From: Rhodococcus sp. KBS0724
GTDB lineage: Bacteria; Actinomycetota; Actinomycetes; Mycobacteriales; Mycobacteriaceae
Assembly: GCF_005938745.2 (NCBI RefSeq)
Contig: NZ_VCBX02000001.1
Span: 6,626,897 to 6,690,896, forward strand
DNA length: 64,000 nt
Direction: 5' to 3'
Positions within the stretch are counted from its first letter, which is position 1. Each line of letters starts with the position of its first letter. Both the position numbers and the translations under genes were made by a program. Shown here piece by piece: positions 9,347-17,469 of this stretch. The notes beneath the pieces were generated by a model that ran no database searches, was not told the DNA's origin, and was given only the letters and a program-made list of their open reading frames with translations.

Positions 9347-9374
9347 TTGACTCGAATAGATGTTCGAGTACAAT
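9347..9374 (+). promoter_or_regulatory. LexA (SOS) box inside a sigma-70-type promoter
   Basis: TCGAATAGATGTTCGA at 9352-9367 matches the actinobacterial LexA box TCGAAC-N4-GTTCGA except for one base. It lies between and overlapping a -35 TTGACT (9347-9352) and a -10 TACAAT (9369-9374) with 16-bp spacing. The start codon of the DUF222/HNH gene follows 22 bases after the -10 end. Occupation by LexA would block RNA polymerase, so DNA damage should induce the gene. Confidence 0.85.
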
Positions 9375-9396
9375 AGAACCAGGGGAGGGGTTCTCG

Positions 9397-10731
9397 ATGA
9401 CAACAAGCACTTTCAGTTCGGATACATGTAGTGACGCTACCGCTGCTGTTGTCAACGGTCCTGCCGGAGGCATTCGGCAACGGCTGTGGAAGCTCTCGCG
9501 CGTCGAAGTGCGTGCTGTTGCAATCATTACCTCCGCGGAAATCCTTCGCCTGGAAGCGATCCGAGTCGCCGCTGTTGACGAATTGGCACTTCAACCTGAT
9601 GAGCAAGTGCTGTGTTATCGAGGCGTAGGTCGATGGTTGGTGGCCAACACCATGCTTCAGAACGCTGCCGGGAATCGTATCGCGGCCCTGGGTAAGGCAT
9701 TGCGGGCGTTCCCCGAAATTACCGCCCAATTCGACGCCGGGGACCTGTCCTTCGAACACGCCGCGTTGATCGTGGCATTTTGCGAATCTCCCCCAAAAGG
9801 GATGCCGGAGAACGCGTTACCACACTGCCTGAAAACACTGCTCGCTGCAGCTTCCGGCATCGAAGCCACAACTACCAAACTGCGCTACGCCATAGCTTTT
9901 CTCGAGCGGATCTTCGAATCGGAAGATATTCCGCCCGCTGAAGACACCGATCGCAACGAACTGCGCATCGCACCGACACTCAACGGGCGGGTCGTGATCA
10001 AAGGCGATTTCGACGCACTCACTGGCGAAATGCTGCTATCTGCGCTCTCAGGATTGTCGATGCCCAGACCGGCCACCGACGGGACGCCTGATCAGCGATC
10101 AGCCGCCAAACGCACCGCCGACGCCCTCACCGAACTTATCCGTCGCTACCTCGACAACGCCGCTACCGGCGTTGACGGTGGGCAACGTCCGCACCTGAAT
10201 GTGCATATCGCTGCCAAGGATCTTGCGGAGCATCACAAATGCGCCACCAAGGCAACATCCGGCGACACTGATCCCGTCCTCGACTACGACGACCTCGATG
10301 TAGGGCACATGCCCTGGCTCGGACCGTTGAGTATCAGCCGCACCCAAATGCTGGCGTGTGACTGCATCCTCTCCATGGTGCTACTCGACGGCAGCGGAGC
10401 ACCCCTCGACGTCAGCCCCACCAAACGCCTCGTCACCGCGGCCCAACGCACCGCGCTTATCGCTCGAGACAAAGGCTGCGCCTTCCCCACCTGCGACGCC
10501 GTCCCAGCCTGGTGCGACGCCCACCACATAAAACCGTGGTCAAAGGGCGGACCGACTGTGATGGACAACCTCGCGCTGCTCTGCCGGCACCATCACACCC
10601 TGATGCACCGCAAAACGGGATTCGTCGGACGCTGGGAAATCAAAATGGGTGACGATCACAAACCCTGGTTCATCCCACCACCAAGCATCGACCCGAAACA
10701 ACGGCCCCGCCGCACCACACTGCGGAGCTAG
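9397..10731 (+). CDS. DUF222 / HNH-endonuclease protein (13E12 repeat family)
   Basis: 444 residues; ATG at 9397 with an AGGGGAGGGG ribosome site. The N-terminal ~300 residues are the all-helical DUF222 domain. A C-terminal HNH nuclease domain contains GCAFPTCDAVPAWCDAHHIKPW and NLALLCRHHHTLMH, with the Cys and His residues expected for zinc and the catalytic His. Members correspond to the REP13E12 genes of mycobacteria, several of which are LexA-controlled and some of which serve as phage integration sites. The SOS promoter just upstream fits this. The stop codon overlaps that of the convergent PHP gene (CTAG at 10728-10731). Confidence 0.9.
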   Translation: MTTSTFSSDTCSDATAAVVNGPAGGIRQRLWKLSRVEVRAVAIITSAEILRLEAIRVAAVDELALQPDEQVLCYRGVGRWLVANTMLQNAAGNRIAALGKALRAFPEITAQFDAGDLSFEHAALIVAFCESPPKGMPENALPHCLKTLLAAASGIEATTTKLRYAIAFLERIFESEDIPPAEDTDRNELRIAPTLNGRVVIKGDFDALTGEMLLSALSGLSMPRPATDGTPDQRSAAKRTADALTELIRRYLDNAATGVDGGQRPHLNVHIAAKDLAEHHKCATKATSGDTDPVLDYDDLDVGHMPWLGPLSISRTQMLACDCILSMVLLDGSGAPLDVSPTKRLVTAAQRTALIARDKGCAFPTCDAVPAWCDAHHIKPWSKGGPTVMDNLALLCRHHHTLMHRKTGFVGRWEIKMGDDHKPWFIPPPSIDPKQRPRRTTLRS

Positions 10732-11747
10732 TTGCCTGCCCATTCGAGGAGCGCGTCGGCCGTCCAGGTGTTTATCACCCGATCGGCGTCGACGCCGCAC
10801 TTCTCTGCGCGCTCGCAACCGTAACCCTGCCAGGCCAATTGGCCCGGAGCATGGGCGTCGGTGTCGATAGAGAACATGCAGTCGAGATCGAGGGCCAACT
10901 CGATCAAACGCGAAGGCGGGTCACGACGCTCCGGTCGAGAGTTGATCTCCACAGCTGTACCGGATTCCCGGCAAGCCTCGAAGACTTTCTCGGCGTCGAA
11001 CTGCGACTCGGGACGGGTTCCGCGAGCACCCTCGACTAGACGCCCGGTGCAGTGGCCGAGAATATCTACCCGCGGATTACGCACCGCGGCAAGCATTCTG
11101 CGCGTCATGGCTTCGCGTTCGGACCGCAGCTTGGAATGCACGCTCGCCACAACGATGTCGAGTTCGTCGAGCAAATCCGGGTCCTGATCGAGGGAGCCGT
11201 CTTCGAGGATGTCGACCTCGATTCCCGTGAGGATGCGGAAGGGCGCCAGTTCCGCGTTCAATCCGGCAATGACGTCGAGTTGAGCTCGCAAACGATCGGC
11301 GGACAGTCCGTTGGCGACCGTCAGTCGTGGTGAGTGGTCGGTGAGCGCGCAGTAGTCGTGGCCCAATGCGGCAGCTCGGCGCATCATCTCCTCGATCGGG
11401 CTGCCGCCGTCGGACCAGTCGGAGTGGGTGTGCAGGTCGCCGCGCAAAGCCTGCCGCAGTGGACCGTCGCCAATAGGTTTCGCCTGCCCCCGCAACTCGG
11501 CGAGGTACTCGGGCACACCGTCGTACGACTGGGCGATGATCGTCGCCGTTTTGGGCCCGATACCGGTGAGGGCTTTCCAACTGTCGGCCTTGCGGCGCGA
11601 TTCCTTCTCGTCGTCCGACAGCCCTGTGAAGACCTCAGCGGCTCGCCGGTATGCCTTCACTCGGTGCGTTTCGGCACGCGATCGTTCGAGCCAGTAGGCG
11701 ATCTCCCGAAGCGCTTCATCCGGTTCCATGGGTCCACTGTTCTCCAT
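10728..11747 (-). CDS. PHP-domain phosphoesterase with helix-hairpin-helix N-terminus
   Basis: 339 residues from 11747, or 333 from the in-frame ATG at 11729; an 18-bp tandem duplication has created the two alternative starts. Residues ~20-75 resemble the N-terminal helix-hairpin-helix domain of X-family DNA polymerases (ALTGIGPKTATIIAQ). The PHP domain follows with metal-binding motifs LRGDLHTHSDWSDG, DYCALTDHS, GIEVDIL, VVASVHS, DILGHCTGR, and SIDTDAHAP near the end. PHP domains of this type act as 3'-5' nucleases or phosphatases in DNA repair or as histidinol-phosphatase-like enzymes; it lacks the polymerase domain. Role is inference. Confidence 0.8.
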   Translation of the reverse strand: MENSGPMEPDEALREIAYWLERSRAETHRVKAYRRAAEVFTGLSDDEKESRRKADSWKALTGIGPKTATIIAQSYDGVPEYLAELRGQAKPIGDGPLRQALRGDLHTHSDWSDGGSPIEEMMRRAAALGHDYCALTDHSPRLTVANGLSADRLRAQLDVIAGLNAELAPFRILTGIEVDILEDGSLDQDPDLLDELDIVVASVHSKLRSEREAMTRRMLAAVRNPRVDILGHCTGRLVEGARGTRPESQFDAEKVFEACRESGTAVEINSRPERRDPPSRLIELALDLDCMFSIDTDAHAPGQLAWQGYGCERAEKCGVDADRVINTWTADALLEWAGN

Positions 11748-11807
11748 GGGTCCACTGTTCCGTCAGCAGCGGCTCGCGGCAACCCCTGATCCACTTACGC
11801 TGTAGTT

Positions 11808-12941
11808 ATGGACGATCCGCGAGCACGATTCTCCACAGCACGAGTGGCACGACTGGCGACCGCTGATACCAACGGCGTTCCCCACATCGTGCCGCTCGTG
11901 TTTGTTGTTGTCGGCAGCACCGTCTACTCGTGCGTCGACCACAAGCCGAAAACCACAACCGCACTTCGACGGCTGAAAAATATTGCCGCGACGGGCCACG
12001 TCAGCCTGCTGGTCGATCGTTACGACGACGACTGGTCGCAGCTGTGGTGGGTACGCGCGGATGGTGATGCCGAAATTTTGGAACCGGGAACCGACGAGGC
12101 GGAGAGCGCGATCGACGCTCTGGCTTTGAAATACCCTCAATATGTTGACACCCGCCCGAACGGCCAGGTGATCGCGGTACGCGACGTCCGATGGTCCTCC
12201 TGGGAATCGCTGCCGAACAACGGCATTGACACATCAGATCGCGACACACCACATCGCATCGTGTCGCTCTCCCACGTCAACGACCCCGCATCCACGCCGA
12301 TATTTCCCGGCGACCCGGAGTTCACTCTCGAAACCGCGACCACCGTCGAAGCTGACGGCTATTACCTGCAGTACGTCAAGCAGGGTGAACACACCGGAAC
12401 ACATTGGGGCGCACCGGCACATTTCGAACTCGGCGGACTGACCGCAGATCAATTGGATGCTGCTGACCTGTACCTGCCCGCAGTGAAGATCGATATCCGG
12501 GAGAAGTCTGCCCAGAATCCCGACTACATTCTCACGATTGACGATCTGGTCGAATGGGAATCTCGGCACGGACGGATACCGGACGGCGCAGCGGTGATCT
12601 TGTGGACCGGCTGGGAGTCCCGTTGGGGCACAGATCTGTACGCGAACATCGACGGCTCCGGCATGCATCAACCAGGCTTCGGCGTCGACGCCGTTCAATG
12701 GCTCTTGGATTCCGGGCGGTTGGGCCGGCGAGGCGCCCTTGGTACCGACACCTTCGGACCCGACGCCGGGAGCGACGAGCGCTATACAGTCTCGACCCTG
12801 CTGTACGGCGCCCACCGCATCAGTCTGGAGAATCTAGCCAACCTGAGTGCGCTCCCCGTCACCGGTGCGCACGTGCTGGTGGGAGGCACTGTCAATCGGG
12901 GCGGTTCGGGATCACCGGCGACGGTATATGCGCTGATCTGA
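11808..12941 (+). CDS. Fusion: PPOX-class F420/FMN oxidoreductase + cyclase (kynurenine-formamidase-like)
   Basis: 377 residues. Residues 1-~140 match the TIGR03668-type PPOX/FMN-binding split-barrel proteins (RFSTARVARLATADTNGVPHIVPLVF, DHKPKTT, RWSSWES). Residues ~150-377 match the cyclase/kynurenine formamidase fold (VSLSHV, PIFPGDP, EHTGTHWGAPAHF, VILWTGWESRW). The normal metal-binding motif is HxGTHxDxPxH; here the Asp is Gly (HTGTHWGAPAH), although the His residues remain. The two parts are in one frame with no internal ribosome site needed. A joint function, for example reduction and ring-opening or closing of one substrate, is inference. Confidence 0.75.
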   Translation: MDDPRARFSTARVARLATADTNGVPHIVPLVFVVVGSTVYSCVDHKPKTTTALRRLKNIAATGHVSLLVDRYDDDWSQLWWVRADGDAEILEPGTDEAESAIDALALKYPQYVDTRPNGQVIAVRDVRWSSWESLPNNGIDTSDRDTPHRIVSLSHVNDPASTPIFPGDPEFTLETATTVEADGYYLQYVKQGEHTGTHWGAPAHFELGGLTADQLDAADLYLPAVKIDIREKSAQNPDYILTIDDLVEWESRHGRIPDGAAVILWTGWESRWGTDLYANIDGSGMHQPGFGVDAVQWLLDSGRLGRRGALGTDTFGPDAGSDERYTVSTLLYGAHRISLENLANLSALPVTGAHVLVGGTVNRGGSGSPATVYALI

Positions 12942-12961
12942 CGCTGTTCACGACACTTACC

Positions 12962-13030
12962 GACACCCCGTCGACATGTTCCCGACAGGGTGTCGATATG
13001 ATTACGACACAGCGTCGTACTAGTCGTAAT
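12962..13030. promoter_or_regulatory. Nested inverted repeats before the ABC exporter operon
   Basis: GACACCCCGTCG / CGACAGGGTGTC (12962-12973 and 12983-12994) form a 12-bp stem with one mismatch and may end the upstream gene. A second set follows: TACGAC-5 nt-GTCGTA at 13003-13019, inside a wider ATTACGAC (13001-13008) / GTCGTAAT (13023-13030) repeat. The second set lies 40-70 bp before the permease start and looks like a repressor operator. No regulator gene is adjacent. Confidence 0.45.
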
Positions 13031-13070
13031 CACCGTCGGCCATGCCGCCGGCACACACTTCGGAGGCATC

Positions 13071-14201
13071 ATGTTTCTGGCCGTGCGCGAACTGCTGTTC
13101 GCGCGAAATCGATTTTTGCTGATGGGAGCGGTGATCGCCCTCATCTCGATCCTGATGGTGATCATGGCCGGACTGTCTTCCGGCCTCGTCAACGACGGCG
13201 TATCCGGCCTGCAACGCACACCGGCGCAAGCCTTTGCCTTTGCCGAAGGCACCAAATCCGATTCCGCATTCAGCCGTTCGGTGGTCACCGAAGAGCAGGC
13301 ACAGGCCTGGCGTGAGCGGCCGGACGTAGCCAATGCGGCCCTGTTCGGGAACATGATCGTGAATGCAAAGACCCAGAACGGCACTCCCGTCGATCTCACA
13401 CTCTTCGGGATCGAGCCAGGCTCGTTCCTGGAACCGCCGGCTGCGGAAGGTACGGCACTGACCGGCGACAACACCGTCATCGTCAGTAACAGCGCCCGCA
13501 ACGAGGGTGTGGAACTCGGCGATACCGTGACCGTCGACCGTCTCGGCACGGATCTGACTGTCGTCGGATTCACCAGTGACCAAAGAACTTTCGGTCACGT
13601 CGACGTCGCGTATGTTCCGCTGAGAACCTGGCAACAGATCCATGCCGGAACAAAGGCAGGTGAAGCGCCGCGCGCCGACGCATACAACGAGGGCAGTGTT
13701 ATCGCCATCCAGGGCATCGACGGAGCGCTTCCCGACCTGAGTGCCGGCGACATTGCTGCGGGAACCGCGTCGAAGACGTTGACCGAATCTTTCGAATCCT
13801 CACCGGGTTACAGCGCCGAGATGATGACGATGACAATGATCAAGGCCTTCCTGTACGCAATCTCAGCCTTGGTGGTCGGTGCGTTCTTCACCATCTGGAC
13901 GGTGCAGCGCAGCCGTGAAATCGCAGTCATGCGCGCTATGGGTGCATCTACCGGATTTCTGCTGCGCGACGGTCTGATGCAGGCTGTGATCGTCCTCGTT
14001 GCATCCGTATCGACCGGCGTGGTCCTAGGTTTGGGTCTCGGTAGCCTCCTCACCGGATCGGGGATGCCGTTTGCGCTCGAGGCGGGTCCTGTCCTGAGCG
14101 GCGCAGTTCTGCTCACCGTCCTCGGCCTGGCCGGTGCCGTCGTTGCGATCGCCCGTATCTCGTCTGTGGACCCCCTTGCCGCGCTAGGAGAAAACCGATG
14201 A
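13071..14201 (+). CDS. ABC transporter permease, FtsX/MacB type
   Basis: 376 residues, CGGAGG ribosome site before the ATG at 13071. One membrane helix lies at residues ~15-38, then a ~210-residue extracytoplasmic (MacB-PCD-like) domain, then three helices at ~265-370 in an FtsX domain with WTVQRSREIAVMRAMGAS. A four-helix FtsX-type half-transporter usually acts as a dimer in export or mechanotransmission rather than import. The stop overlaps the ATPase start (ATGA, 14198-14201), so the two are coupled. Substrate unknown; related actinobacterial systems are often called drug or lipid exporters. Confidence 0.85.
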   Translation: MFLAVRELLFARNRFLLMGAVIALISILMVIMAGLSSGLVNDGVSGLQRTPAQAFAFAEGTKSDSAFSRSVVTEEQAQAWRERPDVANAALFGNMIVNAKTQNGTPVDLTLFGIEPGSFLEPPAAEGTALTGDNTVIVSNSARNEGVELGDTVTVDRLGTDLTVVGFTSDQRTFGHVDVAYVPLRTWQQIHAGTKAGEAPRADAYNEGSVIAIQGIDGALPDLSAGDIAAGTASKTLTESFESSPGYSAEMMTMTMIKAFLYAISALVVGAFFTIWTVQRSREIAVMRAMGASTGFLLRDGLMQAVIVLVASVSTGVVLGLGLGSLLTGSGMPFALEAGPVLSGAVLLTVLGLAGAVVAIARISSVDPLAALGENR

Positions 14202-14881
14202 CCGTCACAACTACCACGCTCGGATTGAATCTTGCTGCGGCGCAGCTCTGTTTCGGCGACGGCGACAACAGCGTCACGGCACTCGACAACGTGGACCTAC
14301 GGGTGCTGCCCGGCGAGATCGTTGCCGTCGTCGGACCGTCCGGTGCAGGCAAATCCAGTCTGCTTGCCGTTGCCGGGGGACTGACAACTCCGACGGGCGG
14401 CACTGTGAGCGTGAACGGCACCACCATCACTGGCCTGTCCAAGAAGAAACTGGCCGAGTTCCGCCGCGACAACATCGGATTCGTGTTCCAATCCGGCAAT
14501 CTCATCCCGGCTTTGACCGCGACCGATCAGTTGCGCCTGGTCGAGAAGATCACCGGCCGAAAAGGATCGAAGACACCGGCTGAGCTGCTCGAGGCCGTCG
14601 GGATGACCCACCGCGCGAACAAACGACCGGGTCAACTGTCCGGTGGTGAGCGTCAGCGAGTGGGGATTGCGCGCGCCCTGATCAGTGATCCCTCCGTCTT
14701 GCTGGTGGATGAACCCACGGCAGCGCTCGATCGGCAACGCAGTCACGACATCGTCGAACTACTGGCGCGCGAAACTCATACGAGCGGTGTCGCCACCGTC
14801 ATGGTCACCCACGATCATGAAGTGCTTCGTCACTGCGACCGAGTTCTGGAGATGATCGACGGGCGCCTTCAGTCGCACTGA
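14198..14881 (+). CDS. ABC transporter ATP-binding protein (LolD/MacB type)
   Basis: 227 residues, full length for the MacB/LolD-type ATPases. Walker A GPSGAGKSS, Q-loop FVFQSGNLIPALT, signature LSGGERQR, Walker B VLLVDEPTAALD and H-loop VMVTHDHE are all present. It energises the permease encoded just upstream. Its last 77 bp overlap the 3' end of the convergent metal-transport permease gene. Confidence 0.92.
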   Translation: MTVTTTTLGLNLAAAQLCFGDGDNSVTALDNVDLRVLPGEIVAVVGPSGAGKSSLLAVAGGLTTPTGGTVSVNGTTITGLSKKKLAEFRRDNIGFVFQSGNLIPALTATDQLRLVEKITGRKGSKTPAELLEAVGMTHRANKRPGQLSGGERQRVGIARALISDPSVLLVDEPTAALDRQRSHDIVELLARETHTSGVATVMVTHDHEVLRHCDRVLEMIDGRLQSH

Positions 14882-15737
14882 GCGATCGCCTGCGCCGCTG
14901 CATGACCCACTTGGCCAGAACGCCGTGGCTGGGGCTGAAGAGATAGACCAGCATGAAGACGATCCCTTGCGTCATCACCACCATGCCGCCGGACGCGGTA
15001 TCGAGGTAGTAGCTGATGTAGATGCCGGTGATCGCGCACATTGCCGAGATGGCAGGCGCGATCACCAACATCCGCGAAAACCTGTCGGTCAGAAGGTAAG
15101 CCGTTGCGCCGGGAATGATCAGCATGGCAACCACGAGCACGACGCCGACGGCCTGCAGCGCGACCACGGCGGTGAGCGCGAGAACTCCCAAGAGCAACGC
15201 GCTGAGCCGCTTGGGTGAGAGCCCGATTGCGTTGGCGTGGACGGGATCGAAGGCAAACAGCGTGAGATCGCGTCGTTTGACCAGTAGGACACCAAGCGCC
15301 AACGCGCCGAGCACGGCCACCTGAAGAAGATCCGACGAACTCACGCCGAGCAGGTTGCCAAAGATGATGTGATTGAGGTCCGTCTGACTCGGCGTGACCG
15401 AGATCAACACCAGCCCGAAGGCAAAGAGGGTGGTGAAGACGATCCCGATCGCGGCGTCTTCCTTGACTCGACTGGTGTTGCGTATCAACCCGATCAACGC
15501 GACAGCGATCAACCCGAAGATCAGAGCACCGATCGCAAACGGCGCTCCGACGACGTACGCCAGGACCACTCCCGGCAGAACGGCGTGCGACACGGCGTCA
15601 CCCATGAGAGACCACCCGATGAGCACCAACCAGCAACTGAGCACGCCGCACACCACGGCGGCCACCACGGCAACAGCCAAGGCACGCACCATGAATCCGT
15701 ATTCGAGCGGATCGAGCAGTAGTTCCACGATGTTCAT
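14805..15737 (-). CDS. Metal ABC transporter permease (ABC-3 family, Mn/Zn/Fe)
   Basis: 310 residues with eight or nine hydrophobic helices over residues ~15-275 and the family motif GDAVSHAVLPGVVLAY. The C-terminal tail (MQRRRRSLSATEGARR...) is hydrophilic and its coding sequence is antisense to the end of the neighbouring ATPase gene; this extension is probably recent. It is the third gene of an operon whose ATPase ends 3 bases upstream. Confidence 0.88.
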   Translation of the reverse strand: MNIVELLLDPLEYGFMVRALAVAVVAAVVCGVLSCWLVLIGWSLMGDAVSHAVLPGVVLAYVVGAPFAIGALIFGLIAVALIGLIRNTSRVKEDAAIGIVFTTLFAFGLVLISVTPSQTDLNHIIFGNLLGVSSSDLLQVAVLGALALGVLLVKRRDLTLFAFDPVHANAIGLSPKRLSALLLGVLALTAVVALQAVGVVLVVAMLIIPGATAYLLTDRFSRMLVIAPAISAMCAITGIYISYYLDTASGGMVVMTQGIVFMLVYLFSPSHGVLAKWVMQRRRRSLSATEGARRSSPELGRSDEALHDRG

Positions 15738-15740
15738 CGA

Positions 15741-16472
15741 TCAGGTCCTGCCCATCACGTCGAGGCCGAAGGCGAGGGCGAGGTTCTCGGGCCGAAGCAC
15801 GGTATCCGGGTCGGAATGGACCAGCACCTTGCGCATGAGGAGTACCGCTTCGTCACACAGTTTCGGAACCGCATGGAGGTCGTGCGTCGAGACCAGAATC
15901 GACCGGCCGTCGGCAGCCAACTCCCGCAGTAGTGTGGAAATAGTTGCCTCGGAACGCTTGTCGACGCCGGCAAAAGGCTCGTCCAGCAACAGGATCGATG
16001 CATCCTGAGCGATGCCGCGGGCAACGAATGCGCGCTTCTTCTGTCCACCCGACAACTGCCCGATCTGACGGTCCGCGAACTCCGTCAGTTGCACTCGCTC
16101 CAGAGCGTGGGCAACGGCATCTCGATCAGCGCGCCGGGGACGCCGGGTGAACCCCATGTGCCCGTACCGGCCCATCATCACGACGTCGCGAACACTGATC
16201 GGAAAACTCCAGTCGACGTCCTCGCTCTGCGGAACGTATCCGACGTACCCCTTCTTGCGGGCCGTCACCGCCTCGATACCCGCGATACGCACAGAGCCGT
16301 TGTCCGGCTTGATCATTCCCATGATCACCTTGAACAACGTCGACTTCCCCGAGCCGTTCATCCCGATCAGACCGCACACGCTGCCCGTGTTCAACGTCAA
16401 GTCGACGTGCTCGAGCGCTTGCACGTCGCCGTAGTGGACGCTGACGTTCTCGACGCGGATCGCTTCGCTCAT
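15741..16472 (-). CDS. Metal ABC transporter ATP-binding protein
   Basis: 243 residues. Walker A GMNGSGKSTL, Q-loop VPQSEDVDWSFP (the DWxFP motif common in Mn/Zn transporter ATPases), signature LSGGQKKR, Walker B ILLLDEPFAGVD, and H-loop VSTHDLH are present. It overlaps the lipoprotein gene by 4 bp (16469-16472) and is followed after 3 bp by the permease gene. It supplies energy for uptake of a divalent metal, most likely manganese or zinc. Confidence 0.9.
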   Translation of the reverse strand: MSEAIRVENVSVHYGDVQALEHVDLTLNTGSVCGLIGMNGSGKSTLFKVIMGMIKPDNGSVRIAGIEAVTARKKGYVGYVPQSEDVDWSFPISVRDVVMMGRYGHMGFTRRPRRADRDAVAHALERVQLTEFADRQIGQLSGGQKKRAFVARGIAQDASILLLDEPFAGVDKRSEATISTLLRELAADGRSILVSTHDLHAVPKLCDEAVLLMRKVLVHSDPDTVLRPENLALAFGLDVMGRT

Positions 16473-17392
16473 GATGTACCTCCGGTGAGGCCGCCGAGGA
16501 TGACGTCGGTGTCGTGGCGAATCATGTCCAGGTACGTGGGAACCGGGCCATCTGCTTCGGACAGCGAGTCGACGTACAGCGTGCCACCGAATTTTGCTCC
16601 CGTTGCGCCGACAACCTGCTGCATCGGGGCGTCCGAGACCGTCGACTCGCAGAACACCGCGGGAACGGCGTTCGCTCGAACGAAGTCGATGGCCGCGATG
16701 ATCTGCTGCGGGGTGGCTTGCTGCTCGGCGTTGACGGGCCAGATGTATGCCTCACTGAGCCCGGCGTCGCGGGTGAGGTAGGAGAACGCGCCCTCGCAGC
16801 TCACCAGCGCGCGTTGACCTGCAGGCAGCGTCGCCAGGCCGCTCACCAGGCGATCCTGTACCGATTGGAGTTCCGCCTTGTACTTCGCCCCGTTCTCCGC
16901 AAACGCCGCGGCGTTGTCGGGATCAAGATCGCTGAACGCCGCCACCATGTTGTCGACGTAGATCTGAGTATTCAACGGCGACATCCACGCATGCGGATTG
17001 GGCTTGCCCGCATAGGCGTCGCCGGCGATGGGAATTCCTTCGACGCCCTCACTCACCACGACGTGCGGAACGTCCATGCCGTTGACGAACTTGGCGAACC
17101 AGGCTTCGAGGTTCATCCCGTTGTCGAGGATCAAATCGGCCTGGTTCGCACGACGGATATCACCGGGAGTCGGCTCGTATCCGTGGATCTCAGCTCCAGC
17201 CTTGGTGATCGACTCGACGCGAAGGTTGTCACCCGCGACGTTCTGCGCGATATCCGACAAAACCGTGAACGTGGTGAGTACTACCGGGCGGTCATCGTCG
17301 GCGGAGTTCACCGCGGAACATCCCGCAAGGACCATTGCCGCCAGAGCAACAATCCCCAGGCGGCGGAAGCTTTTCGCGTCGCGTGTCGTCAT
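16469..17392 (-). CDS. Metal-binding substrate-binding lipoprotein (ZnuA/PsaA/MntC family)
   Basis: 307 residues from the ATG at 17392; an in-frame TTG at 17398 is the alternative. The N-terminus has a lipoprotein signal peptide ending LAGC. The mature part has the cluster A-I fold with metal ligands visible at IHGYEPTPGD (His), NPHAWMSP (His), CEGAFSYL (Glu at the third position, where many have His) and a late Asp in VDSLSE. The His-rich loop typical of zinc-specific ZnuA is absent, favouring Mn or Fe over Zn. It is first in the three-gene operon. Confidence 0.88.
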   Translation of the reverse strand: MTTRDAKSFRRLGIVALAAMVLAGCSAVNSADDDRPVVLTTFTVLSDIAQNVAGDNLRVESITKAGAEIHGYEPTPGDIRRANQADLILDNGMNLEAWFAKFVNGMDVPHVVVSEGVEGIPIAGDAYAGKPNPHAWMSPLNTQIYVDNMVAAFSDLDPDNAAAFAENGAKYKAELQSVQDRLVSGLATLPAGQRALVSCEGAFSYLTRDAGLSEAYIWPVNAEQQATPQQIIAAIDFVRANAVPAVFCESTVSDAPMQQVVGATGAKFGGTLYVDSLSEADGPVPTYLDMIRHDTDVILGGLTGGTS

Positions 17393-17413
17393 ATTCAAAC
17401 TCTAGTATCAGGC

Positions 17414-17444
17414 GTGTCAAAGACACAAGTTCGGGTACCCGAAC
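17414..17444. promoter_or_regulatory. Two palindromes between metal-uptake operon and SDR gene
   Basis: GTGTC-AAA-GACAC at 17414-17426 and the perfect 16-bp palindrome GTTCGGGTACCCGAAC at 17429-17444 lie side by side in the 77-bp divergent region. Position immediately upstream of a metal-uptake operon suggests a metalloregulator such as an MntR/DtxR-family protein; that is inference, since the sequence does not match a consensus I can name with certainty. Confidence 0.6.
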
Positions 17445-17469
17445 AAATAGGAGTCGTTAAGCTCGGCCC

